From: Flavobacteriaceae bacterium
Lineage (GTDB): Bacteria; Bacteroidota; Bacteroidia; Flavobacteriales; Flavobacteriaceae
Reading direction: 5' to 3'
Length of the DNA stretch: 64,000 nucleotides
NCBI GenBank assembly: GCA_004762155.1
Contig: SIHP01000006.1
Coordinates: 186,001 to 250,000, forward strand
Below, piece by piece: positions 27,233 to 35,586 of this stretch. Position numbers and translations under genes: made by a program. The notes below the pieces were generated by a model, which saw only the letters and a list, made by a program, of their open reading frames with translations, searched no databases and was not told the DNA's origin. The first letter of the stretch is position 1; each line of letters opens with the position of its first letter.

Positions 27233-27400
27233 TCATCTTCTGTAGTTTATCTTCTTTACTCCTTCTGTAAGCATCCGTTTACACGTTTCTAAGATTTCTT
27301 CTTTAAAAGCAAGAAACTCATTTTCATTTAGTGATGAGAATTCATCTGTTACTGTTCTTATTTCTGTTTTAATAATTAACTCTCTTATTTCTACTGGCAT
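27233..27400 (-). CDS. DUF5908 small eCIS protein (Afp6-like)
   Basis: A 55-residue reading frame starting MPVEIRELIIKTEI and ending VKKINYRR. Starting with a P-x-E-I-x-E-L-x-I pattern and lying between the tube and the LysM hub gene, it fits the DUF5908 family, a small component of unknown role found at this position in many eCIS loci (Afp6 slot). The stop lies one base before the next start, and the start lies 12 bases after the previous stop. The C-terminal half is a charged helix. Confidence 0.8.
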   Translation of the reverse strand: MPVEIRELIIKTEIRTVTDEFSSLNENEFLAFKEEILETCKRMLTEGVKKINYRR

Positions 27401-27412
27401 TTTCCTTGTTTT

Positions 27413-27886
27413 TTAAGATGATGTAAAATGGATATAAGCCAACTCAACGGTATCAACTAAAACTTCTCCTGTATGAGATTTTAAATCTGAAAATGAATAT
27501 TTTATTGGATATGCTTTGTAAAAGTTCCATTTCATGGAAACCTGTCCATCACTATTTAATAGATTTACTGAAACTGTTTTAGTTTTAATTGGTTTTGCTA
27601 AACCACCATCGATACTGTCTTTACACCATTTAGTTAGCACATCTCCTTTTAATATTACTGCTCTTTTAAGTACTAAATTTTTGCTTATAGAAACAGATGG
27701 AAGTCGATATTTAAATCTATTTTCACCTCCACCTGCTACTTCTTCTATAGTTTGTTCTCTTGTTAAGCCTGAAACTTCTTGAAAATCTATACCTTCACTA
27801 CTATCAAATGAAACAGAAAAATAAAAGTTTACAGGATATTTACCTGATACATTTTCTTCTTTTGCTTTTGACTTTTTTTTAGCCAT
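27413..27886 (-). CDS. Inner tube protein 2 (Afp5-like)
   Basis: 157 residues of the T4 gp19/Hcp-like tail tube family: KYPVNFYFSVSFDSSEGIDFQEVSGL near the N-terminus, then RLPSVSISKNLVLKRAVILKGD, and VKMKWNFYKAYPIKYSFSDLKSHTGEVLVDTVELAYIHF-type ending. The start MAKKKSKAKEENVSG adds a basic tail not present in the main tube protein. In Afp, a second tube type adapts the tube to the baseplate. The gene overlaps the main tube gene by 8 bases. Confidence 0.88.
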   Translation of the reverse strand: MAKKKSKAKEENVSGKYPVNFYFSVSFDSSEGIDFQEVSGLTREQTIEEVAGGGENRFKYRLPSVSISKNLVLKRAVILKGDVLTKWCKDSIDGGLAKPIKTKTVSVNLLNSDGQVSMKWNFYKAYPIKYSFSDLKSHTGEVLVDTVELAYIHFTSS

Positions 27887-28343
27887 TCGATATAATTAAC
27901 TCTTCATGTGCTATTTCTATAGTATCTACTGCTACCTCATTTCCGTCAGACTTTAAATCGGTACTTGTTATTTTAGTAGGCCAAGCATTGTTTAATTGCC
28001 ATTGCATGGTAACATTACCTGTTTCGTCTAATAATTTTATTAAAACAGTTCTACGCTTAATTGTATTCATTTTAATTTCTTCGTGCCAATCCCAAAAAGT
28101 ATTGTCATTCACAAAAACACCACGTTTCATCGTTACATTACCATATTTAACAATTCCTGGCATTTTTTCTGTAGAAAAAAGCTTGCTGTTACTTTTACGA
28201 TATTCTATAATCTGATTTTCTACATCCATTCCAGAAACTTCTTGAAATGCAACTCCTGTTAATTCTGTTCCTAAGTCTACTTCAAATCGAAACTTTGGCA
28301 TGGGCCATGTTGCGCCTTGTACGCTTCCATCATCTGTTGCCAT
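27879..28343 (-). CDS. Inner tube protein 1 (Afp1-like)
   Basis: 154 residues with the tube signature PMPKFRFEVDLGTELTGVAFQEVSGM, the middle IVKYGNVTMKRGVFVNDNTFWDW, and NVTMQWQLNNAWPTKITSTDLKSDGNEVAVDTIEIAHE at the end. It is the probable bulk subunit of the hexameric tube that carries cargo. It sits 55 bases after the sheath gene. Compared with the second tube protein it is shorter at the N-terminus. Confidence 0.9.
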   Translation of the reverse strand: MATDDGSVQGATWPMPKFRFEVDLGTELTGVAFQEVSGMDVENQIIEYRKSNSKLFSTEKMPGIVKYGNVTMKRGVFVNDNTFWDWHEEIKMNTIKRRTVLIKLLDETGNVTMQWQLNNAWPTKITSTDLKSDGNEVAVDTIEIAHEELIISNG

Positions 28344-28398
28344 AATATTATTTTTTTATATTAGTTTTTTGTTGGTTATCTATTTTATAAACATTCAA

Positions 28399-29982
28399 TT
28401 AGCTAGAGGTAGCCATTTGTTGTTGAAATGTAAGTACAATGAATTCTGCAGGTCTTACAATTGCAACTTTTACAGTAACATTCATAAATCCGTTTAAAAT
28501 ATCTTCAGATGTCATTGTTGATCCTAATCCACATTCTACAGAAAAAGCATCTGCAGCACTAGCTCCTTGTAAACCTCCTTGTTTCCAAATATCATTTAAG
28601 AAACTAGAAATCATTGCTTTTACAGCTTCCCATGTATTTTTATCATTAGCTGCAAATACATATGCATTCGCTGCTAGTTTACATGACTGCTCTAAAAAAA
28701 TCATTGTTCTTCTTACCGATAAATATCTCCAATCTTGACTATTACCATCTAAAGTTCTTGCTCCCCAAACTAAAATTCCTAATCCATTAAAAAAACGAAT
28801 AGCATTGATAGATTTACCCGAAATAGCATCAACGTTTAAATCTGCCTGTTGTGTTTCAGATAATTTAATTGGTAAATTAACTACATCAACAATAGATGTA
28901 TTTGCTGGTGCTTGCCATGGTCCAGCTTGATTATCTGTTGTAGTTATTACTCCTGCCATACCACCACTTGGAGGTAATAAGTTTGCATCTTGTAATACAT
29001 GAGCTATAATAGTACTGTAAGTAGGACTTGCTACTAATAACGAATTATTATATTGACTTACGGTTAATGCTTCTCCATCTGGTGGATTTTGAATATTTGC
29101 TATAATAATATTTACAGTTTCATTAGGATTATCTGCAGGACTCAATATTGCTTGTAATTGTGTTACATCTCCTCCAAATAAGTTTGTATAGTCTATATCT
29201 GAAGCTTGCATTACCGTAGTATCTACAAATGGATAATAAGCTGTTCCATAATCAAGTCCGTTTGACCCTGTAGCATTTCTAAAAGTTGTAATATCTTCTG
29301 TATAATTGATAGGATCTGGTGTATTACCTCCAATAATATCAAAAATACATACTGTTGTTTGCATTTCTGTAGATTGCAATAACATTGATTGCATTAAAGA
29401 AGCATTATCATCTACTGATAATAAAGTAGCTTCAGGACAGATATACATAGTTGGTTCTTGCTCTTGTTTTAACAAGTCTAAACCATTTGTTAAATCGTTT
29501 TTTTGTACGTTTGGGTTTACTATTTGTGCACCAACAACCGCTGGTGTATTTGAAGGTGCTCCATAAGGTCCTATAGATACAATATAGGCATCTCCTCCTC
29601 CATTATCATAAAACAACTTAATACTATTGTATAAGTAATAAATTGTATTCGGATCTGGTAGAATAGCATAAAAATCGCTTCCTATCATCATATAGTCTCC
29701 TGATGTTGGTTGGCTATCTTGTTTTACTAAATAATACTCAGGATCGTATTGTTTAGCAGGGTCTGCAGGCGCAGGTGGGTTTGGCAAACAAAAAATAGCT
29801 TGAAAATCTGCGAATGATGTAATTTTTTTAGGCACATTCGTGTACGATTTCCCTTCGTACATAGCTTGTGGTGTATATCCAATAAAAGCTGGTATAGCAG
29901 TAGCCACTGGAACTACTGAGTTACCAAAAGCATTTACTTCATTGATATAAACCCCTGGAGATTTAATGGTTGATAAATTCAT
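28399..29982 (-). CDS. Contractile sheath protein (Afp2/3/4-like)
   Basis: 527 residues. The start LSTIKSPGVYINEVNAFGNSVVPVATAIPAFIGYTP is the classic sheath N-terminus, and the C-terminal third carries GKSINAIRFFNGLGILVWGARTL, YLSVRRTMIFLEQSCKLAANAYVF and VKVAIVRPAEFIVLTFQQQ, all typical of tail sheath proteins. This is the only sheath gene in the locus; Afp and PVC have three. It lies 40 bases after the 275-residue gene upstream. Confidence 0.95.
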   Translation of the reverse strand: MNLSTIKSPGVYINEVNAFGNSVVPVATAIPAFIGYTPQAMYEGKSYTNVPKKITSFADFQAIFCLPNPPAPADPAKQYDPEYYLVKQDSQPTSGDYMMIGSDFYAILPDPNTIYYLYNSIKLFYDNGGGDAYIVSIGPYGAPSNTPAVVGAQIVNPNVQKNDLTNGLDLLKQEQEPTMYICPEATLLSVDDNASLMQSMLLQSTEMQTTVCIFDIIGGNTPDPINYTEDITTFRNATGSNGLDYGTAYYPFVDTTVMQASDIDYTNLFGGDVTQLQAILSPADNPNETVNIIIANIQNPPDGEALTVSQYNNSLLVASPTYSTIIAHVLQDANLLPPSGGMAGVITTTDNQAGPWQAPANTSIVDVVNLPIKLSETQQADLNVDAISGKSINAIRFFNGLGILVWGARTLDGNSQDWRYLSVRRTMIFLEQSCKLAANAYVFAANDKNTWEAVKAMISSFLNDIWKQGGLQGASAADAFSVECGLGSTMTSEDILNGFMNVTVKVAIVRPAEFIVLTFQQQMATSS

Positions 29983-30022
29983 AAAACATTATTATTATAT
30001 TCATTATTAGTTAATTTGGTTT

Positions 30023-30850
30023 TTATACATATACATACATCAATGAAGCTACTATAGGTTCTATTGAATCTGTATTAACCTCTATTACATTTGGATTAGG
30101 ATTTGGTAAGCCTTTAAATATTATTTTAGTTCTATTAGTTCCATTCTTTTTTATTGAACTGGTTAAATCGAAACTATATTTTGGTATTTCTGTTAGCTTT
30201 AACAATTGTTTCTCAGAAGAAAACTGTTGTGCCTCTTTTCCATTTTGAAGTATTACTTCAACTGGTCCTTCAAACTTAATATCTGATTTACCTTCAATAG
30301 ACAGTGTTCCTATATTTTGATTACTTTTATTCATTATCAAATATCTCCACTGTGTTGTTCTTGCTTCAAAATTTATTTGGTAAAGAGGTATTATATCTTC
30401 TTTAAATAATGATATAATATCATCAAAACCAATAGAAACCTTAAAAACCATATTAGCTTCTTCTGTAGCTATAAAGGTTGGTTTTAATAGTATTAATTCT
30501 GGTATTGATGTTAATGTTATCAAATCAGTTTTATAAATGGTAACTCCTATTTTATTAATTGGTAAATCTGTGATGAGATAAAACTGAGGATCTGAAGTAC
30601 TTGCTATAAAGTGAAAAGTTTTTTCTCCTGTTACTTTAGTTATATAGTTTAACAAAACTGTTATACTACTTTTGGTATCAGTATATAATCCAAAACCAGT
30701 ATCCGTAATACGTGGTTTTAATGAGAACTTATTAATAATTCTCTGTGTTTCTTTTGTAGGTTTGTACACTAAACCTTTACATATATCATCTTTATAATAT
30801 GTATGAGTTACCTGCAAATTAAATATATTATGAAAACTATTTTTAATCAT
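30023..30850 (-). CDS. Unknown eCIS core protein between cap and sheath
   Basis: 275 residues, beta-rich, no signal peptide and no motif that I recognise. It starts inside the end of the Pvc16-like cap gene (8-base overlap) and precedes the sheath, so it probably belongs to the structural set, perhaps a collar or sheath-terminating protein. Visible features are the early QVTHTYYKDDICKGLVY segment, a middle KTFHFIASTSDPQFYLITDLP and the terminal VNTDSIEPIVASLMYVYV. These look like two beta-sandwich regions. Role is inferred from location only. Confidence 0.5.
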   Translation of the reverse strand: MIKNSFHNIFNLQVTHTYYKDDICKGLVYKPTKETQRIINKFSLKPRITDTGFGLYTDTKSSITVLLNYITKVTGEKTFHFIASTSDPQFYLITDLPINKIGVTIYKTDLITLTSIPELILLKPTFIATEEANMVFKVSIGFDDIISLFKEDIIPLYQINFEARTTQWRYLIMNKSNQNIGTLSIEGKSDIKFEGPVEVILQNGKEAQQFSSEKQLLKLTEIPKYSFDLTSSIKKNGTNRTKIIFKGLPNPNPNVIEVNTDSIEPIVASLMYVYV

Positions 30851-31418
30851 CTATTGTTCTATTTGTTGTTACTTTAACACTAGATTCAAATGCATTTATT
30901 TCATCAGACACTATGGTAACTAATCGCATCTTATAAATTACACTTGGTTGATATTTGGCGCCTAAAGCACTCCATAAATTGTGCATTTGTAAATAACCAT
31001 CTCCTTTTTCAAGTTCAAATTCTAAGCGATTAATTTCTTTGGGTATATCAGAAGATGTATTAGAATTGATGACTCCATTAATTTGAAAAAACTGAATGGT
31101 TGCATTTAAGAATTTTAAGGTTTCATTATAATCTTCAAAATTTGGAGCTATTAAAAGGTATAAATTGTATCTTTCATCTAATGGCTTATTTTCATAATTA
31201 CCATCATTCAACTGTTTATTCTTTCGATAAAAAGACTTTACCGTTTCTTGTTCTACATGAATTAAGGTTATAGTTACCTTATTTTGGTTCTCAAGAGGAA
31301 CCGATCCATTTTGATCTATTATTCTATTAGTTATAACAACAGCATCACTTAATCCGAATTTGTTTTTCAAATATTGATTTAATGAATCATTTGTAAATTT
31401 TAATGCTTTGGAAATCAT
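30843..31418 (-). CDS. Tube cap / terminator protein, DUF4255 (Pvc16/Afp16-like)
   Basis: 191 residues. The pattern I-x-x-A-L-x-F-x-x-x-x-L-N-x-Y-L, the strand VTITLIHVEQE, the middle PLDERYNLYLLIAPNFEDYNETLKFLNATIQFFQ, and the late LWSALGAKYQPSVIYKMRLVTI are diagnostic of the Pvc16 N-terminal domain (DUF4255). This protein ends the tube and couples to the sheath at the top of the particle. It is the first gene of the structural operon and has its own promoter region upstream. Confidence 0.9.
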   Translation of the reverse strand: MISKALKFTNDSLNQYLKNKFGLSDAVVITNRIIDQNGSVPLENQNKVTITLIHVEQETVKSFYRKNKQLNDGNYENKPLDERYNLYLLIAPNFEDYNETLKFLNATIQFFQINGVINSNTSSDIPKEINRLEFELEKGDGYLQMHNLWSALGAKYQPSVIYKMRLVTIVSDEINAFESSVKVTTNRTIDD

Positions 31419-31448
31419 TATAAAAAGTAGTTAGTTAGTTGATTACTC

Positions 31449-31456
31449 CAAAATTA
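31449..31456 (-). promoter_or_regulatory. -7 box of the predicted eCIS promoter
   Basis: On the minus strand TAATTTTG matches the Bacteroidota -7 consensus TAnnTTTG, about 30 bases before the first structural ATG (31418). No good TTTG is found about 19 bases further upstream, so the promoter should be weak without an activator. That fits the two direct repeats upstream. Confidence 0.5.
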
Positions 31457-31488
31457 GATAATAAGTAAAAAGTTACCTAAAAAACACA

Positions 31489-31548
31489 GTACACAAAGCA
31501 TAGACATAAATTTTATATTGTTTTTTAGCGTATACAAAACATAGACAT
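31489..31548. promoter_or_regulatory. Paired direct repeats upstream of eCIS operon (candidate activator sites)
   Basis: Two copies of a 19-base sequence lie at 31489-31507 (GTACACAAAGCATAGACAT) and 31530-31548 (GTATACAAAACATAGACAT), 17 of 19 bases identical. They are 41 bases apart start to start, about four helical turns, so they sit on the same DNA face. They are upstream of the predicted -7 box, centred near -56 and -97 from the likely transcription start. This geometry is typical of activator binding. The LuxR-type gene next door is the obvious candidate. Confidence 0.6.
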
Positions 31549-31576
31549 GTTTCTTTTTAACTTCTTTTTAAACACA

Positions 31577-31608
31577 AAAAAAAGCAACCTTTTAAAGGTT
31601 ACTTTTTA
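31577..31608 (-). terminator. Terminator of the regulator gene
   Basis: A hairpin with arms AAAGTAACCTTT and AAAGGTTGCTTT (one G-T pair) is followed on the minus strand by a run of eight T. It lies 26 bases behind the regulator stop. This separates regulator transcription from the eCIS operon. Confidence 0.8.
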
Positions 31609-31633
31609 TATAAATTTGTATCTGTATATTATT

Positions 31634-32476
31634 TTAGAAAGAATTGATATATTTTTTTAAATCTTGTTCTTTTTGAAGTGTCATTTTTTTCTTTAATCTA
31701 TATTTATGAGTACGTACACTTTCTTTATTAATTCCTAAAATATATCGTATATCTTCATTAGACATATTCATTTTTAAATAACAGCAATACTTTATATCTT
31801 TTGATGTTAAACACGGAAATTTACAAGATAACTCATGTATAAAACCAGGATTAACATTTTCAAAATACACTTTAAAATCATCCCAATGATTTGTTGAAGT
31901 ATCTAATTTTATATTATTTATAATAGAGTTTAATCTTGATCTTGTAACATGATCTACAGAATTTGTTAACTCCTTTATTCTTTCCATCATACTTTTTAAC
32001 AACGCTTTCTTTTGATCCAATTCTAAAACATAACGCGTTAAATTTTTATTTTCTGATATAAAACTCCCTCCATTACTTCTTTTTTCTAATGAATTTACTT
32101 CGCGTATTTTACTGATAGATAAAATACTTTTTACGTTATACAATAAATGATTGTTTTGTAAACTATTCTCTAAAGATTGAATAATCACTTGATTTTTTTC
32201 AGAAATACATGATATTTTTTCATACTTGTTTGTTAAGCATAATATTGGTGTGGTAATGTTTTCATTAGTATTAAATAATTGATTTAACTCAAGGTTATTG
32301 TTTTTAAAATTAAAAATAATAAGTTTTGGTGTAATAGAAAACAATAACTGCTTTATTAATTTTACAGAATTTATTGTAATACTACTATAGCCTAATATAG
32401 TATCAAGTTCTTCCACTATCCTTGAAACTGTATTATTATTGTCAGATGCAACTATTATGTAGTTTTCTGTTTTCAA
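31634..32476 (-). CDS. LuxR-type regulator with pseudo-receiver domain (likely eCIS regulator)
   Basis: 280 residues. The N-terminal 120 residues have receiver-like strands (NYIIVASDNN, KLIIFNFKN, TPILCLTNK). The phospho-acceptor position is asparagine (about residue 56) instead of aspartate, so normal phosphorylation is unlikely. A coiled-coil linker (SLEKRS..ALLKSMMERIKEL) follows. The C-terminus has a LuxR-type helix-turn-helix (SKDIKYCCYLKMNMSNEDIRYILGINKESVRTHKYRLKKKM). It lies just upstream of the structural operon on the same strand with its own terminator, and two direct repeats lie between, so it is probably the local activator. A palindrome precedes its start. Confidence 0.75.
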   Translation of the reverse strand: MKTENYIIVASDNNNTVSRIVEELDTILGYSSITINSVKLIKQLLFSITPKLIIFNFKNNNLELNQLFNTNENITTPILCLTNKYEKISCISEKNQVIIQSLENSLQNNHLLYNVKSILSISKIREVNSLEKRSNGGSFISENKNLTRYVLELDQKKALLKSMMERIKELTNSVDHVTRSRLNSIINNIKLDTSTNHWDDFKVYFENVNPGFIHELSCKFPCLTSKDIKYCCYLKMNMSNEDIRYILGINKESVRTHKYRLKKKMTLQKEQDLKKYINSF

Positions 32477-32503
32477 TATTAAGTTATAAAATTAGTTAGT
32501 TAG

Positions 32504-32529
32504 CTTATAAAACGGTAACGCTTTATAAG
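32504..32529. promoter_or_regulatory. Palindrome upstream of the regulator gene
   Basis: Two 8-base arms, CTTATAAA and TTTATAAG, flank a 10-base centre, 28 bases upstream of the regulator ATG. This resembles an operator for a dimeric regulator and could serve autoregulation. It does not resemble the direct repeats upstream of the structural operon, so a different protein may bind it. Confidence 0.4.
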
Positions 32530-32620
32530 TTTAAAACTAATTACTTAATAAGTATTTTTAATAAAAACTTCCTTTAAACATAAAAAAAGAGGTATGAGTG
32601 TAATTATTTATAGTAAAAAA

Positions 32621-33520
32621 CTATTTTTTTTTATTTTTTGATACTAATAAAATTCCTAAAATTACAACTACAGTTCCTAACATTTGAATTATTGTTAAAT
32701 GTTCATTTAAAAAAATAACCGCCAATATTATTGTTGAAATTGGACCAACACCTGCTATGATAGCAAAGTTAGAAGAGTTGATAATTTTTATAGATATTGA
32801 TACTAAAAAAGACGGTATTACTGTTGCAAAAACAGCAATACATAATGCCAAAATATATACTTGTGGTGGAAAACTTAAAACAGTTCCTTCTGACAAAAAA
32901 ATAAAATGGATAAACACACAAATACAAGAAACTAACATTGCATATGCTGTAAAACGCATTACACCAAACTTTGGTATTAACCAACCACTACCAACTAAAT
33001 AAGAAGCATAGGTAATTGCGCTCAAAACAATAAAAAAGCCACCTAAATAAACATCTTTTCCAGAAATACTTACTTCACTTCCAAATGTAATTATGATCCC
33101 TAAATATGTTAGTATAATGGCTAATTTTTGATTTCTATTAATTTGTTTTTTCAAAAATATTTTATTGAAAAACAATACTATTGTTGGATAAATAAATAAT
33201 ATAATTCGTTCTAAGCTAGCTTTTATATATTGCAAGCCTATAAAATCAAATAAACTAGCTAAGTAATAACCTACAACTCCAAAGAAAACTAACCATAAAT
33301 AATCTCGTTTATCTCTACTCTTTTCTTTTTCTTCATTTCTATAGATATAAGCGATAACAATATAAAAAGGAAAAGAAAAAAACATTCTCAAAAACAGCGT
33401 ATCTACAGCTTTTACATTGTATTGATAAATAAGTTTTACCATTATTGCTTTTGATGAAAACATAACAATTCCTAAAACACCTAATAAAACTCCGTATATA
33501 AAACTTCTTTTTGATTTCAT
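32621..33520 (-). CDS. EamA/DMT-family transporter
   Basis: 299 residues with about ten membrane segments in two similar halves, ending in a short lysine-rich tail (SKNKKK). Typical family features are the C-terminal GVGPISTIILAVIFLNEHLTIIQMLGTVVVILGILLVS and the first-half FDFIGLQYIKASLERIILFIYP. These proteins export metabolites or amino acids; the substrate cannot be read from the sequence. It is transcribed toward the regulator gene, with no clear terminator in between. Confidence 0.85.
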   Translation of the reverse strand: MKSKRSFIYGVLLGVLGIVMFSSKAIMVKLIYQYNVKAVDTLFLRMFFSFPFYIVIAYIYRNEEKEKSRDKRDYLWLVFFGVVGYYLASLFDFIGLQYIKASLERIILFIYPTIVLFFNKIFLKKQINRNQKLAIILTYLGIIITFGSEVSISGKDVYLGGFFIVLSAITYASYLVGSGWLIPKFGVMRFTAYAMLVSCICVFIHFIFLSEGTVLSFPPQVYILALCIAVFATVIPSFLVSISIKIINSSNFAIIAGVGPISTIILAVIFLNEHLTIIQMLGTVVVILGILLVSKNKKK

Positions 33521-33688
33521 AACTTAAAAGTAGTATCTCAGTTATTGTATAGCAGACCTAAAGTATTCATTTTACGATAGTCAAAACTCATAAATGCTTT
33601 CAAATTAAAAAACATCAAAAAATAAAAGTTTAAGAAACTTCGTTTAACATTTCTTTATCTTTAAAATAATTATATTTTCTTTGTTGTT

Positions 33689-34501
33689 ATGAAACCATTT
33701 AAACTATTACAATTACAATATCAAGGTTTTTTAGAAACTGATTTTTTATGGTTTTCTAATGATATTCAACAGATACAACAATTTAATTTTAAGCAAATAA
33801 CTACAAGTGTGTTTACTGGCGATAGTACTCCTAAATTACGATTAGGAAAACTAGTGGAGCGTTTTGTTTCTCATCAATTACAAGAAAACACTACTATTGA
33901 TATTTTAATAGAAAACATTCAAGTTCAGAACCACAAAATTACTATAGGTGAACTAGATTGTATTCTTTTACAAGATAAAAAACCTATTCATTTAGAAATT
34001 ATTTATAAATTTTATTTATATGATAAAACCGTTGGAAATACAGAAATTGAACACTGGATTGGCCCAAATAGAAAAGATAGTTTTAATCAGAAATTAGATA
34101 AATTAACCAACAAACAACTTCCTTTATTATACAATGATAAAACCAAACCTATTTTAGATCATTTAAATTTATCTGTTGATGAAATAGAACAACAGGTATA
34201 TTTTAAAGGACAATTATTTGTTCCATATCAAGAATTTGGAAATTATTTTGATGAAATAAACAACAAGTGTATTGAAGGTTTTTACATCAACTCAAAAGAA
34301 CTTTTATTATTTAAAGATGCTAAATTTTATATTCCAACAAAACGAAACTGGTTGGTAAAACCTCATTCAAACATAGATTGGTTAAGTTTTAAGCAGTTTT
34401 CTATTGAAATATCTGAATATATAAATGAAAAAAATGCCCCTTTATGCTGGTTAAAAAAAACAAACGGAGAACTAATTAAACTTTTTGTGGTTTGGTGGTA
34501 A
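33689..34501 (+). CDS. DUF1853 family protein
   Basis: 270 residues, the first plus-strand gene of the window. The conserved block ELDCILLQDKKPIHLEIIYKFYLYD followed by WIGPNRKDSFNQKLDKL..QLPLL matches the DUF1853 family of unknown function. The E-x-D (87-region) and E-x-x-x-K pattern recalls a PD-(D/E)xK nuclease core, which is speculative. The gene is convergent with the exporter gene downstream and the two coding regions overlap by 26 bases. Confidence 0.75.
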   Translation: MKPFKLLQLQYQGFLETDFLWFSNDIQQIQQFNFKQITTSVFTGDSTPKLRLGKLVERFVSHQLQENTTIDILIENIQVQNHKITIGELDCILLQDKKPIHLEIIYKFYLYDKTVGNTEIEHWIGPNRKDSFNQKLDKLTNKQLPLLYNDKTKPILDHLNLSVDEIEQQVYFKGQLFVPYQEFGNYFDEINNKCIEGFYINSKELLLFKDAKFYIPTKRNWLVKPHSNIDWLSFKQFSIEISEYINEKNAPLCWLKKTNGELIKLFVVWW

Positions 34502-35399
34502 CTTTGTTTTTAGCTATTTTTTTTCTAGAAGTAATAAAATAAACTCCTGTTAGTAAAATAATAGATGCTATTACAGATTGTGTTGTTAATTGTTCATCTA
34601 AAACATACCAACCTAAAAGCATTGCAATTATAGGATTTACATATGCTGATGTTGCTACTTTTTCTGGAGAAACTACTTTTAATAAATAATTAAAAGCTGT
34701 AAATGCTATAATACTTCCAAAAACAATAAGTATTATCATTGACACTTGCGCTTTATAACTCCAACTTAAAGGTGACGTAAAATCTTCTTTAAAAATTAAA
34801 CCTCCCAAGAAAAGTAAAACACTTGCTATTAACATTTGATAACCAGTACTCACAAAAAAGTTTTTAGGCAAATCGGCTTTTGATACAAAAACACTACCAT
34901 AACTCCAACTGATTACACAGGTAAGAATCATAAAAATACCCAAAATACTTCCTTCAGAAGTTGTTATATCTTTTTGACTAACCAGTAAGTACATTCCTAA
35001 AACACCAAATAAAACACCTATTATAGATTTCTTTTGCATCTTTTTTCCATCAATTAATCGTAGTAAAAACAAAACAAATAAAGGTTGTGTTGATGCCAAA
35101 AGTGCTCCAAAACCACTATCTATATATTTTAAAGCCCAAACAAAAATTCCGTTTCCATATACTAAAAATAAAAAAGCAGCTATTAAAGAATTAAAAAACT
35201 GGTTTTTAGTTATTTTTAATGAAAGTTTCATTGCTTTTGCTATAGTCATAATTAAAACACCTGCAATACCAAAACGAATACAAGCCAATTCCATCGGCGG
35301 AATTTCTGTTACTGCTATTTTATTGAATAAATATGTTGAACCCCAAATAACATAAATAGAAAAGAAAGAAGAGAGTACTAATAGGTTAGATTTTTTCAT
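34476..35399 (-). CDS. EamA/DMT-family transporter
   Basis: 307 residues, about ten transmembrane segments. The early sequence IYVIWGSTYLFNKIAVTEIPP and the late SPEKVATSAYVNPIIAMLLGWYVLDEQLT are diagnostic of the EamA (RhaT/YdcZ-like) family of drug/metabolite exporters. It is a distant relative of the transporter at 32.6-33.5 kb, not a recent copy. The 3' end overlaps the convergent DUF1853 gene. Confidence 0.88.
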   Translation of the reverse strand: MKKSNLLVLSSFFSIYVIWGSTYLFNKIAVTEIPPMELACIRFGIAGVLIMTIAKAMKLSLKITKNQFFNSLIAAFLFLVYGNGIFVWALKYIDSGFGALLASTQPLFVLFLLRLIDGKKMQKKSIIGVLFGVLGMYLLVSQKDITTSEGSILGIFMILTCVISWSYGSVFVSKADLPKNFFVSTGYQMLIASVLLFLGGLIFKEDFTSPLSWSYKAQVSMIILIVFGSIIAFTAFNYLLKVVSPEKVATSAYVNPIIAMLLGWYVLDEQLTTQSVIASIILLTGVYFITSRKKIAKNKVTTKPQKV

Positions 35400-35523
35400 A
35401 ATTCTTTAAGTTTGGTTATGCAATTTTAAGCATTATTTATAACCAAATGAAGCTTTTATTATCAAATTTATTTTAAAACTTAAATTTCTGAAGTTATATT
35501 ATAAATTAAACATTTTTTTGTAA

Positions 35524-35565
35524 ATAAAAATCCTAATTACTTTAAAGTAATTAGGATTTTTATTT
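35524..35565. terminator. Bidirectional terminator
   Basis: A perfect palindrome, AATAAAAATCCTAATTACTT and its complement, with T runs on both strands, lies 22 bases behind the antiporter gene stop. It terminates that gene on the minus strand. Confidence 0.85.
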
Positions 35566-35586
35566 TATTGTTTTAGTAATTATAAA

